64,000 bases of DNA, taken from Theocolax elegans (Eukaryota > Arthropoda > Insecta > Hymenoptera > Cerocephalidae). Positions 10,985 to 22,073 of the stretch are shown one piece after another. The DNA lies in NCBI GenBank assembly GCA_026168455.1, contig CM047426.1, positions 27,711,058 through 27,775,057 of the forward strand, read 5' to 3'. A program made the position numbers and the translations under genes. The notes below the pieces were generated by a model that worked only from the letters and a program-made list of their open reading frames with translations, made no database searches and had not been told where the DNA came from. The stretch's first letter is position 1, and every line of letters starts with the position of its first letter.

Positions 10985-13808
10985 ACCAGTTTTGTACGAC
11001 TTCCCCTTAACGATCAATGATTGTTAATTAAAATAGTGTCTCCTTCTCGTGTTGGTAATGTTAACCCAATTACATGGTTAGAAATGGCCATCTGCGATAT
11101 ATATTCTTTTATAATTCCACGAACTGCCCAAACGATTTTATACGTATTGGAATACAAAGTACGAATTTTGCCAAGGGTCCAGCAGGTCTATCATATCGAC
11201 CTGTCAATAATTTTCTTATAAATGATTTTTGGTCGCTAATCACGGGTTGACTCAATGTAATGAAAGTTTTCAATTCGATGAAACCTTTATATTAACAGTA
11301 TCTATCGTTGACGTACCTACCGGTGAGGGTGGAACAAGAAAAAAAATTGTTCTAAATAATTTAGGAATGCGGTTGATTGTAACTATAGGAAATAGAGATA
11401 ATAAATGTTTACCTCGAGCGCTCGTAGTAGAAGAAGCATTTGTTAACTTAAAATTATTGTCAATGGTAAAATCTCACTAAGAATGGGAAATTATTCGAGA
11501 CGGTCGTCGAAAAATGGAGGAACAAAAAGCTGACCAACTTCTTATATCATCAAACGTTAATATTCCATTGGAAGGAAGCGGAATTAATGAGATACAGCTA
11601 TTTCAACAACATTATGCACAAAAAAATATAGCAATAGTTATTTACGATAATGAGACTTTAAGGAGCGGTGTACTTGCTTTTTTCGATGGTCGGCCATATG
11701 TAAACGAAAATTGTAATAGTATTTAGGGTAATATAAATATTTTATGCGACTCTAACGCACGACATTTTAATACGATTTTAAATTTAACTCCAGCAGCAGG
11801 ATCCAGATTCTTTTGTGAATTTTGCAATAAAAAGTATACATACATAAATTCGCATAAGTGTACAGTCAAGTGTGCTTGGTGTTTTGTTTCAGCTCCTTGT
11901 GTGTCGGAAAGCAATGCGTCAGTTACGTGTAATGATTGTTGTAGGACATTTTATAATCAACATTGTTTTGATAATCATAAAAGGTACGGTAGTTATAAAA
12001 AAAAATAATAAAATGTTGTGTGATGTTGTAAAAATGTGCTCTAATTGTTGTAAAGATTTTAATGTATATAGAGGGAAACACGAATGCGGTCAAAATTACT
12101 GTAATTTATGTCATTCAAAACATAATGTAAATGATTTGTGCTATATTCAACCAATTAAGCATATTGCAAGTACGATAACATCTTCAAAGAAAAGTCTGTT
12201 CATTTTTTATGATTTCGAAATGCGTCATGATCCTTCATATCGCAGTAACCTCAACATGCAAATACATATACCGAATTTATGTGTAGTTCAACAAGTTTGT
12301 AATAACTGTATGCATAAATCAGATATTCATGAAAATTATGAAACACGTGGAATACGCGAACATATTTTTTGCAAAGATTAAGTTCAAATTTTATTGAATT
12401 GTCAATAAGAAAAAATTCAGTATTTAGTCAAATTATTTGCATCGCTCATAATGCCCGAGCATTCGATGCGTAGTTTATTCTTCGTGAAATTGTTGAGAAT
12501 ATGTCGTTAATTCCAAATGTTTATTCCAAATTTATCGATAGCTTAAATTACTTCCACATGAGACTTAGTGCTTTACTGGCTGCATTTGCGTACCTCCTTC
12601 CACAAAAAAGGGTTATTTTCCGCATTTATTCAATACGGTAGAAAATCAAAATTACATTGGATCTTTACCCGATACGAAACGAAAGTGTTACGTACCAGAT
12701 TCCACGTCGATTAGCGAACGAAAGGCATTTTACGCGTTGTATAATGAAACTTTGTCGTCTTATGAATTCAATTTTCAAACAGAAATCGTAGAAAATTGTC
12801 GAGACTTGCTTGCATTGCATTTCGAAAAATATTTTTAGAATCTGGAAATACATGTATATTTACGGAAGCTACCACTATCAGCTTGCTCGATTGTATTCCG
12901 AAAAAATATTTTGCGTAAAAATACAATCGGAATAATTCCGTCTGGAGGATACAGGCGAGCATATAAACATTCTCAAAAATCTTTGCAGTGATTAGTTTAT
13001 TGTGAACGAGAACTCGGTCGGGAAATCATTCATGCTCGTAGAGCGCGTGAGTTTATGTTAGCCGAACGGTTTCGCGTTGATGGTTACCTTCCTCCGAATG
13101 AAAATAATCCAAATGAAAAAGGGATCGTTTTTGAGTATCAAGGCTGCAATACACATGGCTGTCCGAAATGTTTTGACAAATTTAGAGATTGTAAAATGGC
13201 ATACAGACGTACAATAAACAAAGCTTGCGAAAATGCGTGTAAAAAAGTTGAAAAAATAAAAGATTTAGGATATGAAATGTGATTTAGTACGTGAAATGTG
13301 GGAATACCAGTTTGACGAGTTAAAAGTATGCAATCCGGGAATTAGAGAATTTGTAGAACGTCACCCAATAATGTATAGATCCATTTTAAATCCACAAGAT
13401 GCTTTTTCTGGGGGTAGAACAGAAAATATCGTTGCTCGACGCTCTGTTTACCCGGGAGAAAAAATTAAATACACCGACATTTGCTCGCTTTATCCATATG
13501 TAAGAGAGGACGATTTCCTATTGGTCACCCACGCATTTATATCGGTAATGAATGTTCCGAGATGGTAAACAATAATATAAATGACTTTTCCCGAATTGAA
13601 GGGTTAGTGAAGTGTAAAGTTTTACCACCAAGAAATTTATTTATTCCACTGTTACCTATAAAAATGCACAGTCGCCTACTATTTGATCTTTGTCGATCTT
13701 ATAGGAAAGAAATGAATCAAAATGATTGTACTCATACTAATGAACGTGATCGGGAATTTTCCGTCACTTGAGTTGCTGACGAGCTGCGTAAAGCCATTGA
13801 TCTTGGTT
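10985..13808 (+). pseudogene. Polinton/Maverick-type DNA polymerase B, N-terminal two thirds, degraded
   Basis: Plus-strand frames from about 11280 follow one long protein-primed family-B polymerase of the Polinton type. Seen in order: KIVLNNLGMRLIV and CLPRALVV (about 11345-11430); GSGINEIQLFQQHYAQKNIAIVIY (about 11575-11650); paired Cys motifs such as CNDCCRTFYN and CSNCCKDFN (11920-12065); the exonuclease motif FIFYDFEMRHD (about 12205) and IPNLCVVQQVCNNC; then a GYF-type loop, PSGGYRRA (about 12940) and YQGCNTHGCPKCF (about 13140); and the palm motif A region YTDICSLYPY (about 13475). The last recognisable piece, VADELRKAIDLGY, ends near 13808. The C-terminal palm with the Asp-Thr-Asp motif is missing. 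Many stops and frameshifts make this a relic, shared by Polintons and related insect viruses. Confidence 0.8.
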
Positions 13809-14440
13809 ACAACAGAAGAAAAGCGGCAAATTCTTACCCATGTCTCATGAGTACAGGTTTTCTTTTTACCTAGTTTTGAGAGGGACTGTGCTTAATTTTT
13901 CTTCTATTTTGCAAAATCTATTTTGGGAGTAATATATATTTGCTCATGGCAAATTGCGGCAAATTGAAATTTAGTTTTCCTTGACATAGGGTATTTCTAA
14001 AATCATTTTCAGGATAGAACCCTTAGATAAAGTTAGCAGAGTACTCGATTATTTTAAAAAATTTAACCGCGGCAAATTTTCTCGTTTCACGGATAATTTA
14101 CGGCATATTTACGACAAATTATCCAATAGTTTTTATGCCAATTGAAAAAATTGTCCAAACCAAGTTAAGGGAAGACGTATTAGAACTGATTTAAGGCCCT
14201 TCCTAAAATGCATGTATTGGTGTATGTATGTACGTATGTAATCATGTATGTAAGATAACTCTCAATTTTTGACCGATTTACCTGAGATTTACAGGGTAAC
14301 TTCGTCATAATGTAAGTAGATAATGGTCGTATATTCAGGAATATAGCACTGAAACAATCAAAGTTATGGCATTATTTTTAATTGCTTAGAAACGGTTATG
14401 TAGCATTATCTTCAAATGTATTAATCCTACATAAAAACTT
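13809..14440. other. Non-coding stretch
   Basis: No gene is supported. A TGTATG-type short repeat lies at about 14216-14250. The polymerase homology stops at the left edge without a visible terminal repeat. Confidence 0.35.
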
Positions 14441-14441
14441 T

Positions 14442-14935
14442 ATGGGGATGAAATGTTCCTCTCAAAATAATAAAACTTTTTACTACTGCACTTTACGTTC
14501 AGAATAGTGTTTTCAAAGATAAATAGAGAAAAACGGTCAAACTAATGAAAAAAGTACAAAAAACACGTTTTATCATAATAAAACTACATCTATTGTTTAT
14601 ACAGAAAAATTTTTAATGAACGAAATGTTTGTTTTAAAATAACAAACCTTTTTTCTATTATATACTTAACGCTCAGAACAATATTTTTAAAGGTAAACAT
14701 AGAAAAACGGTTAAAACCATGAAAAAAATACTAAAATTAACGTTTTTTCGTAATAAATCAAAATGAATTATTCTTACACAAAAACTTTAAAGGAATGAAA
14801 TGTTCGTCTCAATATAACAAAACTTTTTTCTATTTTACTCTTTACGCCTAGAACAATATTTTCAAAGATAAAAAGGAAAAACGGTCAAATTACGAAAATA
14901 GTACAAAAAAGCACGTTTTATCACAATAAAATTAA
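14442..14935. repeat. Diverged tandem repeat, about 173-bp unit
   Basis: Three related units follow each other. The anchor GAAATGTTC/T recurs at 14450, 14622 and 14797, giving spacings of 172 and 175 bp. Each unit continues with an A+T-rich block, a GAAAAACGGT block and a CACGTTTT-like block ending in a run like TTTATCATAATAAA. Divergence between units is high. It resembles an old satellite or subterminal repeat of a DNA element. Confidence 0.6.
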
Positions 14936-15467
14936 ATATATCGCAGTGCATGTCAATTGTAACATGACCCAAAGACGAAGATGATAAGCACATAATTTAA
15001 AGTCATGTTTTTATTTCTATATCTTATGATGTATATTATATTTAGTGTTAGGCCAAAAATCCCAAGCTTTGTGAAAGCTAATAAAAGTTGAATTGTTGTG
15101 TCATGTATTTTGCCTAATACTCACAAACTATGCGAGCGTGAAGCGTGAGTTTTACTTGGCGTGCCTTATATGCAAAAAGCATAGCTTTGTTACGCGATGC
15201 AAGACGCGGAAGAGCTCCGAAGCGGTGAGTCACGGCGGCCTTAAGGCCGCACGCGGCGAGCTACTTGAGAATTAATTCCGCAAAAATGGCGCAGTCTTGG
15301 ATTACTAAGGTATTTGTAAACTAAGCATTTGAGAAATAATTTCAAGTCAATTCAAATTCAACATCTTTTCGGAAAATATTACAAATGCGACATAATCAGT
15401 AATACTCTCCCAACTGGTGTTATACAAACTTACTTTTACCCCCCCCCTGGAGCAAAATAGGATAAAG

Positions 15468-16424
15468 TTAAAGTTTTGTATCTTTGAAAGAGATCATCGT
15501 ACAAAAACCAGTCGGAGACCATTTGAAAGCTTATTTTAATACCTTTCGATTCGCCTAAGTCACTTATAAAAAGTACTATTTTTTAAAACTATTACATGGC
15601 AATAAACTAGTTTAAAAAAAAAATTTTTGGACACCTTTTTGAATTCAATGCAGTTTTCAAAAGATTGACGAAACCAAAAAGTTATCCAGATAGATTTTAG
15701 CTTTTTTCAACAGCTTTCGACTGGTTTTTTTCATTTTTGTAACTTTATTTTAAACAAAGTTACGGTAGTTTTTGCTCGAAAATAGCCTTTTTTTAAAAAT
15801 CTAAATATATTAAAACTTTTATAGATACAAAATATGATAAAGAGAAAAAATGTCACTTTTATATGGTAGAATACGAAAAGTTTTAAGTAAGAGCAAACAA
15901 AAAAATTTTTTATCAACTGTATTTTTATCTCTGCAGGTTGATTTTTTCAAAGATGATTGTACTTAAAAAAAATACAGGTAATAAAAATTTTTTGTTGCTC
16001 TTACTTAAAACATTTTCGTATTCTACGATATAAAAGTAACATTTTTTCTCTTTATCATTTTTTTGTATCTATAAAAGTTTTTAATATATTTAGATTTTTA
16101 AAAAAAGGCTATTTCGAGCAAAAACTACCGTAACTTTGTTTAAAATAAAGTTACAAAAATGAAAAAAAAACCAGTCGAAAGCGGTTGAAAAAAGCTAAAA
16201 ATCTATCTGGATAACTTTTTGGTTTCGTCAATCTTTTGAAAACTGCATTGAATTCAAAAGGTGTCAAAAATTTTTTTTTAAACTAGTTTATTGCCATGTA
16301 ATAGTTTTAAAAATAGTACTTTTTATAAGTGACTTAGGCGAATCAAAAGGTATTAAAATAAGCTTTCAAATGGTCTCCGACTGGTTTTTGTACGATGATC
16401 TCTTTCAAAGATACAAAACTTTAA
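15468..16424. repeat. Large palindrome with arms of about 470 bp
   Basis: The sequence from 15468 reads as the reverse complement of that ending at 16424: TTTGTATCTTTGAAAGAG on the left against CTCTTTCAAAGATACAAA on the right, continuing through to a short unpaired centre at about 15925-15970. Arms match at well over 90% by eye. No coding region lies inside. Such a structure would form a hairpin if transcribed. Confidence 0.75.
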
Positions 16425-16872
16425 ACTATAGTTGATAAGAAAGATATAGTTTGTAAAAAAAACTTCTATAGTTCTATAATATATAAAATACTTACACTTT
16501 TATGCCGACTCACTTTCCAAACGAAATTTTCTCCACCGTCGTCTATGACGTCACGTCATATGTGTTCGTAATTTTCTTTCAAATATGTATATATAAAAGG
16601 GTGGTTCTCCGTGAAATCGAAGATGAAAAAAATGAATATTGCTATCACTGTGGGAATAGTTTTAAAAATGTTTAGTTATTTTCGGATTTTTTCGGGGCCG
16701 TTATTACAATTTATAGGGAGTTAAAACTAATATTTTAGCACATTTTTGCATTATACCTCCATTTTCATAATTTGTAGCTCCAAAGGGATGCATTTTTTAC
16801 CATAAACTTAACTATGACATTTTTGTAAAATTTTCTGAATTTTTCACTAAAAATACTTTCAAAATCATATAT

Positions 16873-16884
16873 ATGTGTGTGTGT

Positions 16885-16921
<37 letters not shown>

Positions 16922-16941
16922 TGGGTGTGGGTGTGTATGTG
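16873..16941. repeat. TG/CA microsatellite, first copy
   Basis: A (TG)n run with TATG and GGTG variants. On the minus strand it is a CA repeat placed directly after the A-rich 3' end of the R1-like element. Confidence 0.85.
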
Positions 16942-17151
16942 TGTGCGATTTTTTTTTTGAGGAGGCGGTAAAAATGCTTTTTACGCACGGAGTGTGGGAC
17001 TCGGTCAGCGTGACCCATACCCACTAAAAACCACCCTGCCTTTGGTCTTGGCAGGGCTCCTCCTCTCGACTGATCTTTCCTCCCTCGGAATCCGCCGTGA
17101 GGCATTACTTCGAGAGGGGCAGTCATACCACGTTGGCCCTTCGTGATTGGC
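16942..17151 (-). mobile_element. R1-like element 3' end, truncated duplicate
   Basis: This 210-bp block is almost identical to 18691-18898, the 3' UTR of the R1-like element. It ends abruptly at 17151, where the second duplication unit begins. It has no coding sequence left. Confidence 0.7.
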
Positions 17152-17655
17152 TTTTATCACAATAAAATTAAATATATCGCAGTGCATGTCAATTGTAACA
17201 TGACCCAAAGACGAAGATGATAAGCACATAATTTAAAGTCATGTTTTATTTCTATATCTTATGATGTATATTATATTTAGTGTTAGGCCAAAAATCCCAA
17301 GCTTTGTGAAAGCTAATAAAAGTTGAATTGTTGTGTCATGTATTTTGCCTAATACTCACAAACTATGCGAGCGTGAAGCGTGAGTTTTACTTGGCGTGCC
17401 TTATATGCAAAAGCATAGCTTTGTTACGCGATTGCAAGACGCGGAAGAGCTCCGAAGCGGTGAGTCACGGCGGCCTTAAGGCCGCACGCGGCGAGCTACT
17501 GAGAATTAATTCCGCAAAAATGGCGCAGTCTTGGATTACTAAGGTATTTGTAAACTAAGCATTTGAGAAATAATTTCAATGTCAATTCAAATTCAACAAT
17601 CTTTTCGGAAAATATTACAAATGCGACATAATCAGTAATACTCTCCCCAACTGGT

Positions 17656-18165
17656 GAAATTTTTGGACACCTTTTTGAATTCAATGCAGTTTTCAAAAGA
17701 TTGACGAAACCAAAAAGTTATCCAGATAGATTTTAGCTTTTTTCAACAGCTTTCGACTGGTTTTTTTCATTTTTGTAACTTTATTTTAAACAAAGTTACG
17801 GTAGTTTTTGCTCGAAAATAGCCTTTTTTTAAAAATCTAAATATATTAAAACTTTTATAGATACAAAATATGATAAAGAGAAAAAATGTCACTTTTATAT
17901 GGTAGAATACGAAAAGTTTTAAGTAAGAGCAAACAAAAAAATTTTTTATCAACTGTATTTTTATCTCTGCAGGTTGATTTTTTTCAAAGATGATTGTACT
18001 TAAAAAAAATACAGGTAATAAAAAATTTTTTGTTTGCTCTTACTTAAAACATTTTCGTATTCTACGATATAAAAGTAACATTTTTTCTCTTTATCATTTT
18101 TTTGTATCTATAAAGTTTTTAATATATTTAGATTTTTAAAAAAAGGCTATTTTCGACAAAGATAT
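17656..18165. repeat. Shortened palindrome, second copy
   Basis: The central part of the palindrome of 15468-16424 recurs here, with arms cut to roughly 190-300 bp. The joints are at about 17655 on the left and about 18160 on the right. Loss from both arms is as expected when long inverted repeats are trimmed. Confidence 0.65.
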
Positions 18166-18616
18166 ATATAGTTGATAAGAAAGATATAGTTGTAAAAAAA
18201 ACTTCTATATTTCTATAATATATTAAAATACTTACACTTTTATGCCGACTCACTTTCCAAACGAAATTTTCTCCACCGTCGTCTATGACGTCACGTCATA
18301 TGTGTTCGTAATTTTCTTTCAAATATGTATATATAAAAGGGTGGTTCTCCGTGAAATCGAAGATGAAAAAAATGAATATTGCTATCACTGTGGGAATATG
18401 TTTTAAAAATGTTTAGTTATTTTCGGATTTTTTCGGGGCCGTTATTACAATTTATAGGGAGTTAAAACTAATATTTTAGCACATTTTTGCATTATACCTC
18501 CATTTTCATAAATTTGTAGCTCCAAAGGGATGCATTTTTTACCATAAACTTAACTATGACATTTTTTGTAAAATTTTCTGAATTTTTCACTAAAAATACT
18601 TTCAAAATCATATATA

Positions 18617-18627
18617 TGTGTGTGTGT

Positions 18628-18666
<39 letters not shown>

Positions 18667-18690
18667 TGGGTGTGGGTGTGTATGTGCGTG
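18617..18690. repeat. TG/CA microsatellite, second copy
   Basis: (TG)n run with TATG and GGGTG variants, directly adjoining the poly(A)-like tract at the 3' end of the minus-strand R1-like element. It is the presumed insertion target of that element. Confidence 0.85.
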
Positions 18691-18894
18691 TGCGATTTTT
18701 TTTTTGAGGAGGCGGTAAAAATGCTGTTTACGCACGGAGTGTGGGACTCGGTCAGCGTGACCCATACCCACTAAAAACCACCCTGCCTTTGGTCTTGGCA
18801 GGGCTCCTCCTCTCGACTGATCTTTCCTCCCTCGGAATCCGCCGTGAGGCATTACTTCGAGAGGGGCAGTCATACCACGTTTGACCCTTCGTGA

Positions 18895-19630
18895 TTGGCA
18901 ATAATATCACTGTCTCGTGCATGTGGGGCAGCGACTAAGGCCGCATCTTGTACGTACTTCTTCTTTTCTAAAATGATTCAGCCGCTCAACAATGGATGCT
19001 GCAAAACTCACTACGGCATCCCAACCTTCTTGCGAACCAAGGAGGCACATTTCGATACCCTCTGGTGTCAGAGGCCCCTTCCAATAGGTATGGAAAACAC
19101 CCCTTTCTTCCGCGAATCAAGGACACCAGGACAAGACGTGCTCCACGTCTTCGTCGACACCAGGGCATGTCGAGCACTCCGCACTCCCGTATATACGGAT
19201 GCGGTGCAGGTAACTGCGAAAACACCCATGCCCGGTAAGCACCTGGGTCAGGTGGAAGGTGACGAATCCGTGTTTCCTACTCGTCCACTTGGCGATATCT
19301 GGGATGACGCGGTGGGTCCAGCGACCTTCGCTTGCCGTATCCCATCTCTGCTGCCACAGTTGGATAGTCCTGTTTGACCACCGACTGTTACTACCACGCG
19401 CTGCTTCGCTACTGTTTTCTAAGGTACGCCGGCCTTTTCTGTACGTATCAGCCCTCTCTATCGCCAAAAGATCGATGGGAGGAATTCCCGTGATCACCGA
19501 GAGGGCTTCTATAGCATTCTATAACACGGTTCTATAAGCATGAGCTACCCTTAGTGCGGCTATTCTGCAGGCTCGCCGACAGGATGCACCGTAGCTTAGG
19601 TTACTTCATAGGGCATGCGCCCAAATCGGG
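18895..19630 (-). pseudogene. R1-like ORF2, C-terminal part
   Basis: The minus frame from 19630 shows the post-RT region of R1-clade ORF2: WAHAL, then RRACRIAALRVAHAYRT, ITGIPPIDLLAIERAD, and QRWDTASEGRWTHRVIPDIAKW. It ends with the conserved Cys-His finger CSTCPGVDEDVEHVLSWCP (about 19180-19117), from which the frame shifts into a last 79-residue stretch to about 18986. An in-frame stop follows HAL and another follows the YRTVL run. The region is followed by the 3' UTR. It belongs to the same ORF2 as the piece at 63507-63560. Confidence 0.75.
19626..19630. repeat. BEL target duplication, left copy
   Basis: TCGGG directly precedes the TGTTTCGG start of the BEL 5' LTR and is repeated at 63502-63506 directly after the 3' LTR. 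Confidence 0.85.
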
Positions 19631-19752
19631 TGTTTCGGACAAAGTCGATGATTACGGAAATTAGTAGTGAGCGCACCACGCGTTTGTAATGTGTATGTAC
19701 GTATGCGTATGTATATATATACGTATATATGCGTGTATGTATGTATGTATGT
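19631..19752 (+). repeat. BEL 5' LTR, first segment
   Basis: The 122 bp match the start of the 3' LTR (62121-62241) with three visible substitutions. They end in a TATG microsatellite where the Gypsy element inserted, duplicating TATGT. Confidence 0.85.
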
Positions 19753-20755
19753 TGTTATATACATCAAAGTTTAATTTAAATTAATAATAATTTAATTATT
19801 AATAGAAAATTTGTTTATTTTATTTTATCTAAATCCTATACAGGATTTCCAGCAAAACTCGCTGGCAATGGGAGTTAAAAGGAAAACTATATCTTTTATT
19901 TCTCTCTCTCTTTCTATCCGATATTTAAATCTACGTTAATTTAATGGATAATTAAATATGCTTACCTTTATCGTTGTGAGTTATACTCTTCCTGTCTATT
20001 GATTTACTTTATTAAATAAATGTGAATTCAACAAAATAGCCTGGATTATATATATGTATTTATTTTATTTTTCGACAGGTTTTATCTCTTTATAATTGAT
20101 GAATATCAATCTCGGCAAGACGTCTGATATATATATGTGTATAATTATAAGCTTTCCAATGGTTTAATTTCTTTCTAATTGATCTGAATTTTTAATTGAG
20201 TAGGTAACTGAATATTTAATTTAGTAGATAGCTGAATATTTAACTGAATATACGTGATTTTATACAAAGGTAAGTTTAAGAGAAAAATGACTATACGTCT
20301 AGCGCAATTAAGGCCTACTAGCGTACTGACGCCACGCCGTGAAAATTTTTGCCAAGAGCGTGGGCAGGAATGCACCTCTCCCCAAATTAGTTTGACGTCA
20401 TAATTAGGGGGAGAGTGCAACTTTGCACTTCACACTACCTGACATTGGCCTTGTAGAGCACTTTTCTTACTTTCTTCTGGCCTATTCAAACTTAGTACTA
20501 GTATTCGAAATATTATTTTGTATGTTCGACTGAGTTTATAGATATTATATACGCGCAAATGGCATAATGTAGTTAATTTTTATTTTTATTTATCAAATCT
20601 AAATTATATATTTTAATTTAGGACGCTTATTTTACAAATTTACACGCGTATATAATATCTATAAACATTTATATATACATATAAATTAACCAAATTTTCC
20701 AATTTACGCATGTATATATAGTTACACGCATATATACAAAAGTATGCATGTAACA
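19753..20755 (-). repeat. Gypsy 3' LTR (left)
   Basis: Near-identical to 53885-54888. It begins TG and ends CA on the plus strand. It contains a small 81-codon minus ORF that is present in both LTR copies and has no recognisable domain. The purine-rich tract of the element lies just inside it at about 20756-20775, read on the minus strand as AAGCGGGGGATGA. Confidence 0.9.
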
Positions 20756-21773
20756 TCATCCCCCGCTTAGAATGATTATCGTCCCCGATAATCCTATGCT
20801 AACTATCCATGTGATAGACCATTGAAAATTTTGAATTTTAGTAAGTTTATTAATTTTAGGTATGTCAAATTAATTATTCCGATTGTAAGGTTTTTGTGTT
20901 TTGTTAATGGAATATTATTATACTCTTTCGGTCTTTTTGTCTTATTTTACCCAACATCCTCAATCTATTCAATTGTGCATGCATTGGTTTTATATATATG
21001 AGTATGTATATATATATATATATATTTGTACTTTTTATAACATATAGTAAATTTATACATTATAATATGTTATTTGTTTAACTATAGGGTACCCTTCTTT
21101 GTTTGTTGTTGAGTTATGATGCTTTTATGGGTATAATCTTAATGTTTGACCTCAGTATATACTTAAATATTAGTAGGAACAATCAATTTAGGGATTTCAG
21201 AATAATAAATTTGACATCTTTGATATAAATAAGAAGGAAATAGAAGAACCCGATTAAAATTTGATTGAGAATCATCGATGGTCCATCCCTGGAGTTTTAA
21301 GTCCTAATTAAGTTCTACATATGAATTACGAAATAATACTATATGATAATATTAAGATTAGGTTATACGGTAATTAAGAATCGCATTAATGTTGCTTGTT
21401 GAAGGTGTTGACTCTGCGGACTGTGGCGTTGAAGTGGCATTGTTGATGGTGTTGGGGAAGTGATAGTGGTTTTCCTATACTTACACCCTGTCGATTTATG
21501 TGAAATCCGATGACTTCACATAAATGGTTGGTTGAATTTTGTTTCATTTACTTTTCGATTGTATTGCCGAAAAGGTTATATGTATAATGAGTTATTAATT
21601 CCCAATTAATTAAATGAAATAGTTAGTATAATTGTATAGCATGCATTGTTTTTGTTAATGATGTTAGTTTATATTAAGTAAAATGGTTGTAATTGAGAGA
21701 AAGAACAAATAAAAGAAAACTTTATATATATTGGAAATCAAGGTATTAATTATATTTTCATCATATATATATA
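20756..21773 (-). other. Gypsy 3' non-coding region
   Basis: A+T-rich sequence between the left LTR and the foldback element, with purine tract next to the LTR. No ORF of note is seen. An (AT)n run ends it at the TA target of the foldback. Confidence 0.5.
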
Positions 21774-22073
21774 TACTAGGGGGGCTTCGCCCCCCTGCGC
21801 GCTTCGCGCGCCAACCCCCTATTTTTAATTTCGAAAAAGGTTTTTCGTAATAAATTTATTTAAAATAATGTTTTAAATTGTATTATTTTTTCACTACCAT
21901 GGACACCTTAGAAATTAAACCGATTCACACAACACCTTGGAGGTATTGTTATAATGCATTGGGTTTTATACCAAAAATTTAATTTTTTTTTAAATACGAT
22001 TACAATTTATAAATAAAAGTTTTTACCAAAATTTAGTATAATGAAATCAGAATAATAATAATAAAAAAAATAG

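Larger units (their letters stand above)
14916..17151. repeat. Tandem duplication, first unit (2236 bp)
   Basis: The text starting TTTTATCACAATAAA at 14916 restarts at 17152, and the two copies stay nearly identical across their shared parts. The unit contains the palindrome at 15468-16424, a TG microsatellite at 16873-16941 and about 200 bp of the R1-like 3' end, cut at 17151. Because the duplicated block includes part of the R1-like element, duplication followed that insertion. Short GC-rich inverted motifs (for example GCGGCC TTAA GGCCGC type at about 15234-15249) occur in both units. Confidence 0.8.
17152..18898. repeat. Tandem duplication, second unit (about 1747 bp)
   Basis: Second copy of the block starting at 14916. 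It is shorter because two segments are missing: the outer left arm of the palindrome (equivalent to about 15415-15625) and the outer right arm (equivalent to about 16120-16420). Otherwise differences are scattered single bases and one-base indels. Confidence 0.8.

Noticed and set aside
16540..16560. TGACGTCA motif (also at about 18285), considered as a CRE promoter site
   Set aside because: It is a single 8-bp match per duplicate copy with no gene or TATA context nearby, so function cannot be supported.
18550..18873. ORFs across the TG repeat and R1-like 3' UTR (also at 16812-17126)
   Set aside because: They read through a microsatellite and a 3' UTR in antisense. The duplicate copies differ by indels without conserving the frame.
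14916..18898. The two direct repeats considered as an LTR pair
   Set aside because: The units are directly adjacent with no internal region, primer site or purine tract, and they contain an R1-like 3' end. Tandem duplication explains them.
20175..20420. 81-codon ORF repeated in both Gypsy LTRs (also 54309-54554)
   Set aside because: It is duplicated only because the LTRs are. Its C-terminal half is a low-complexity Gln/Leu/Asn repeat and there is no start context or known domain.
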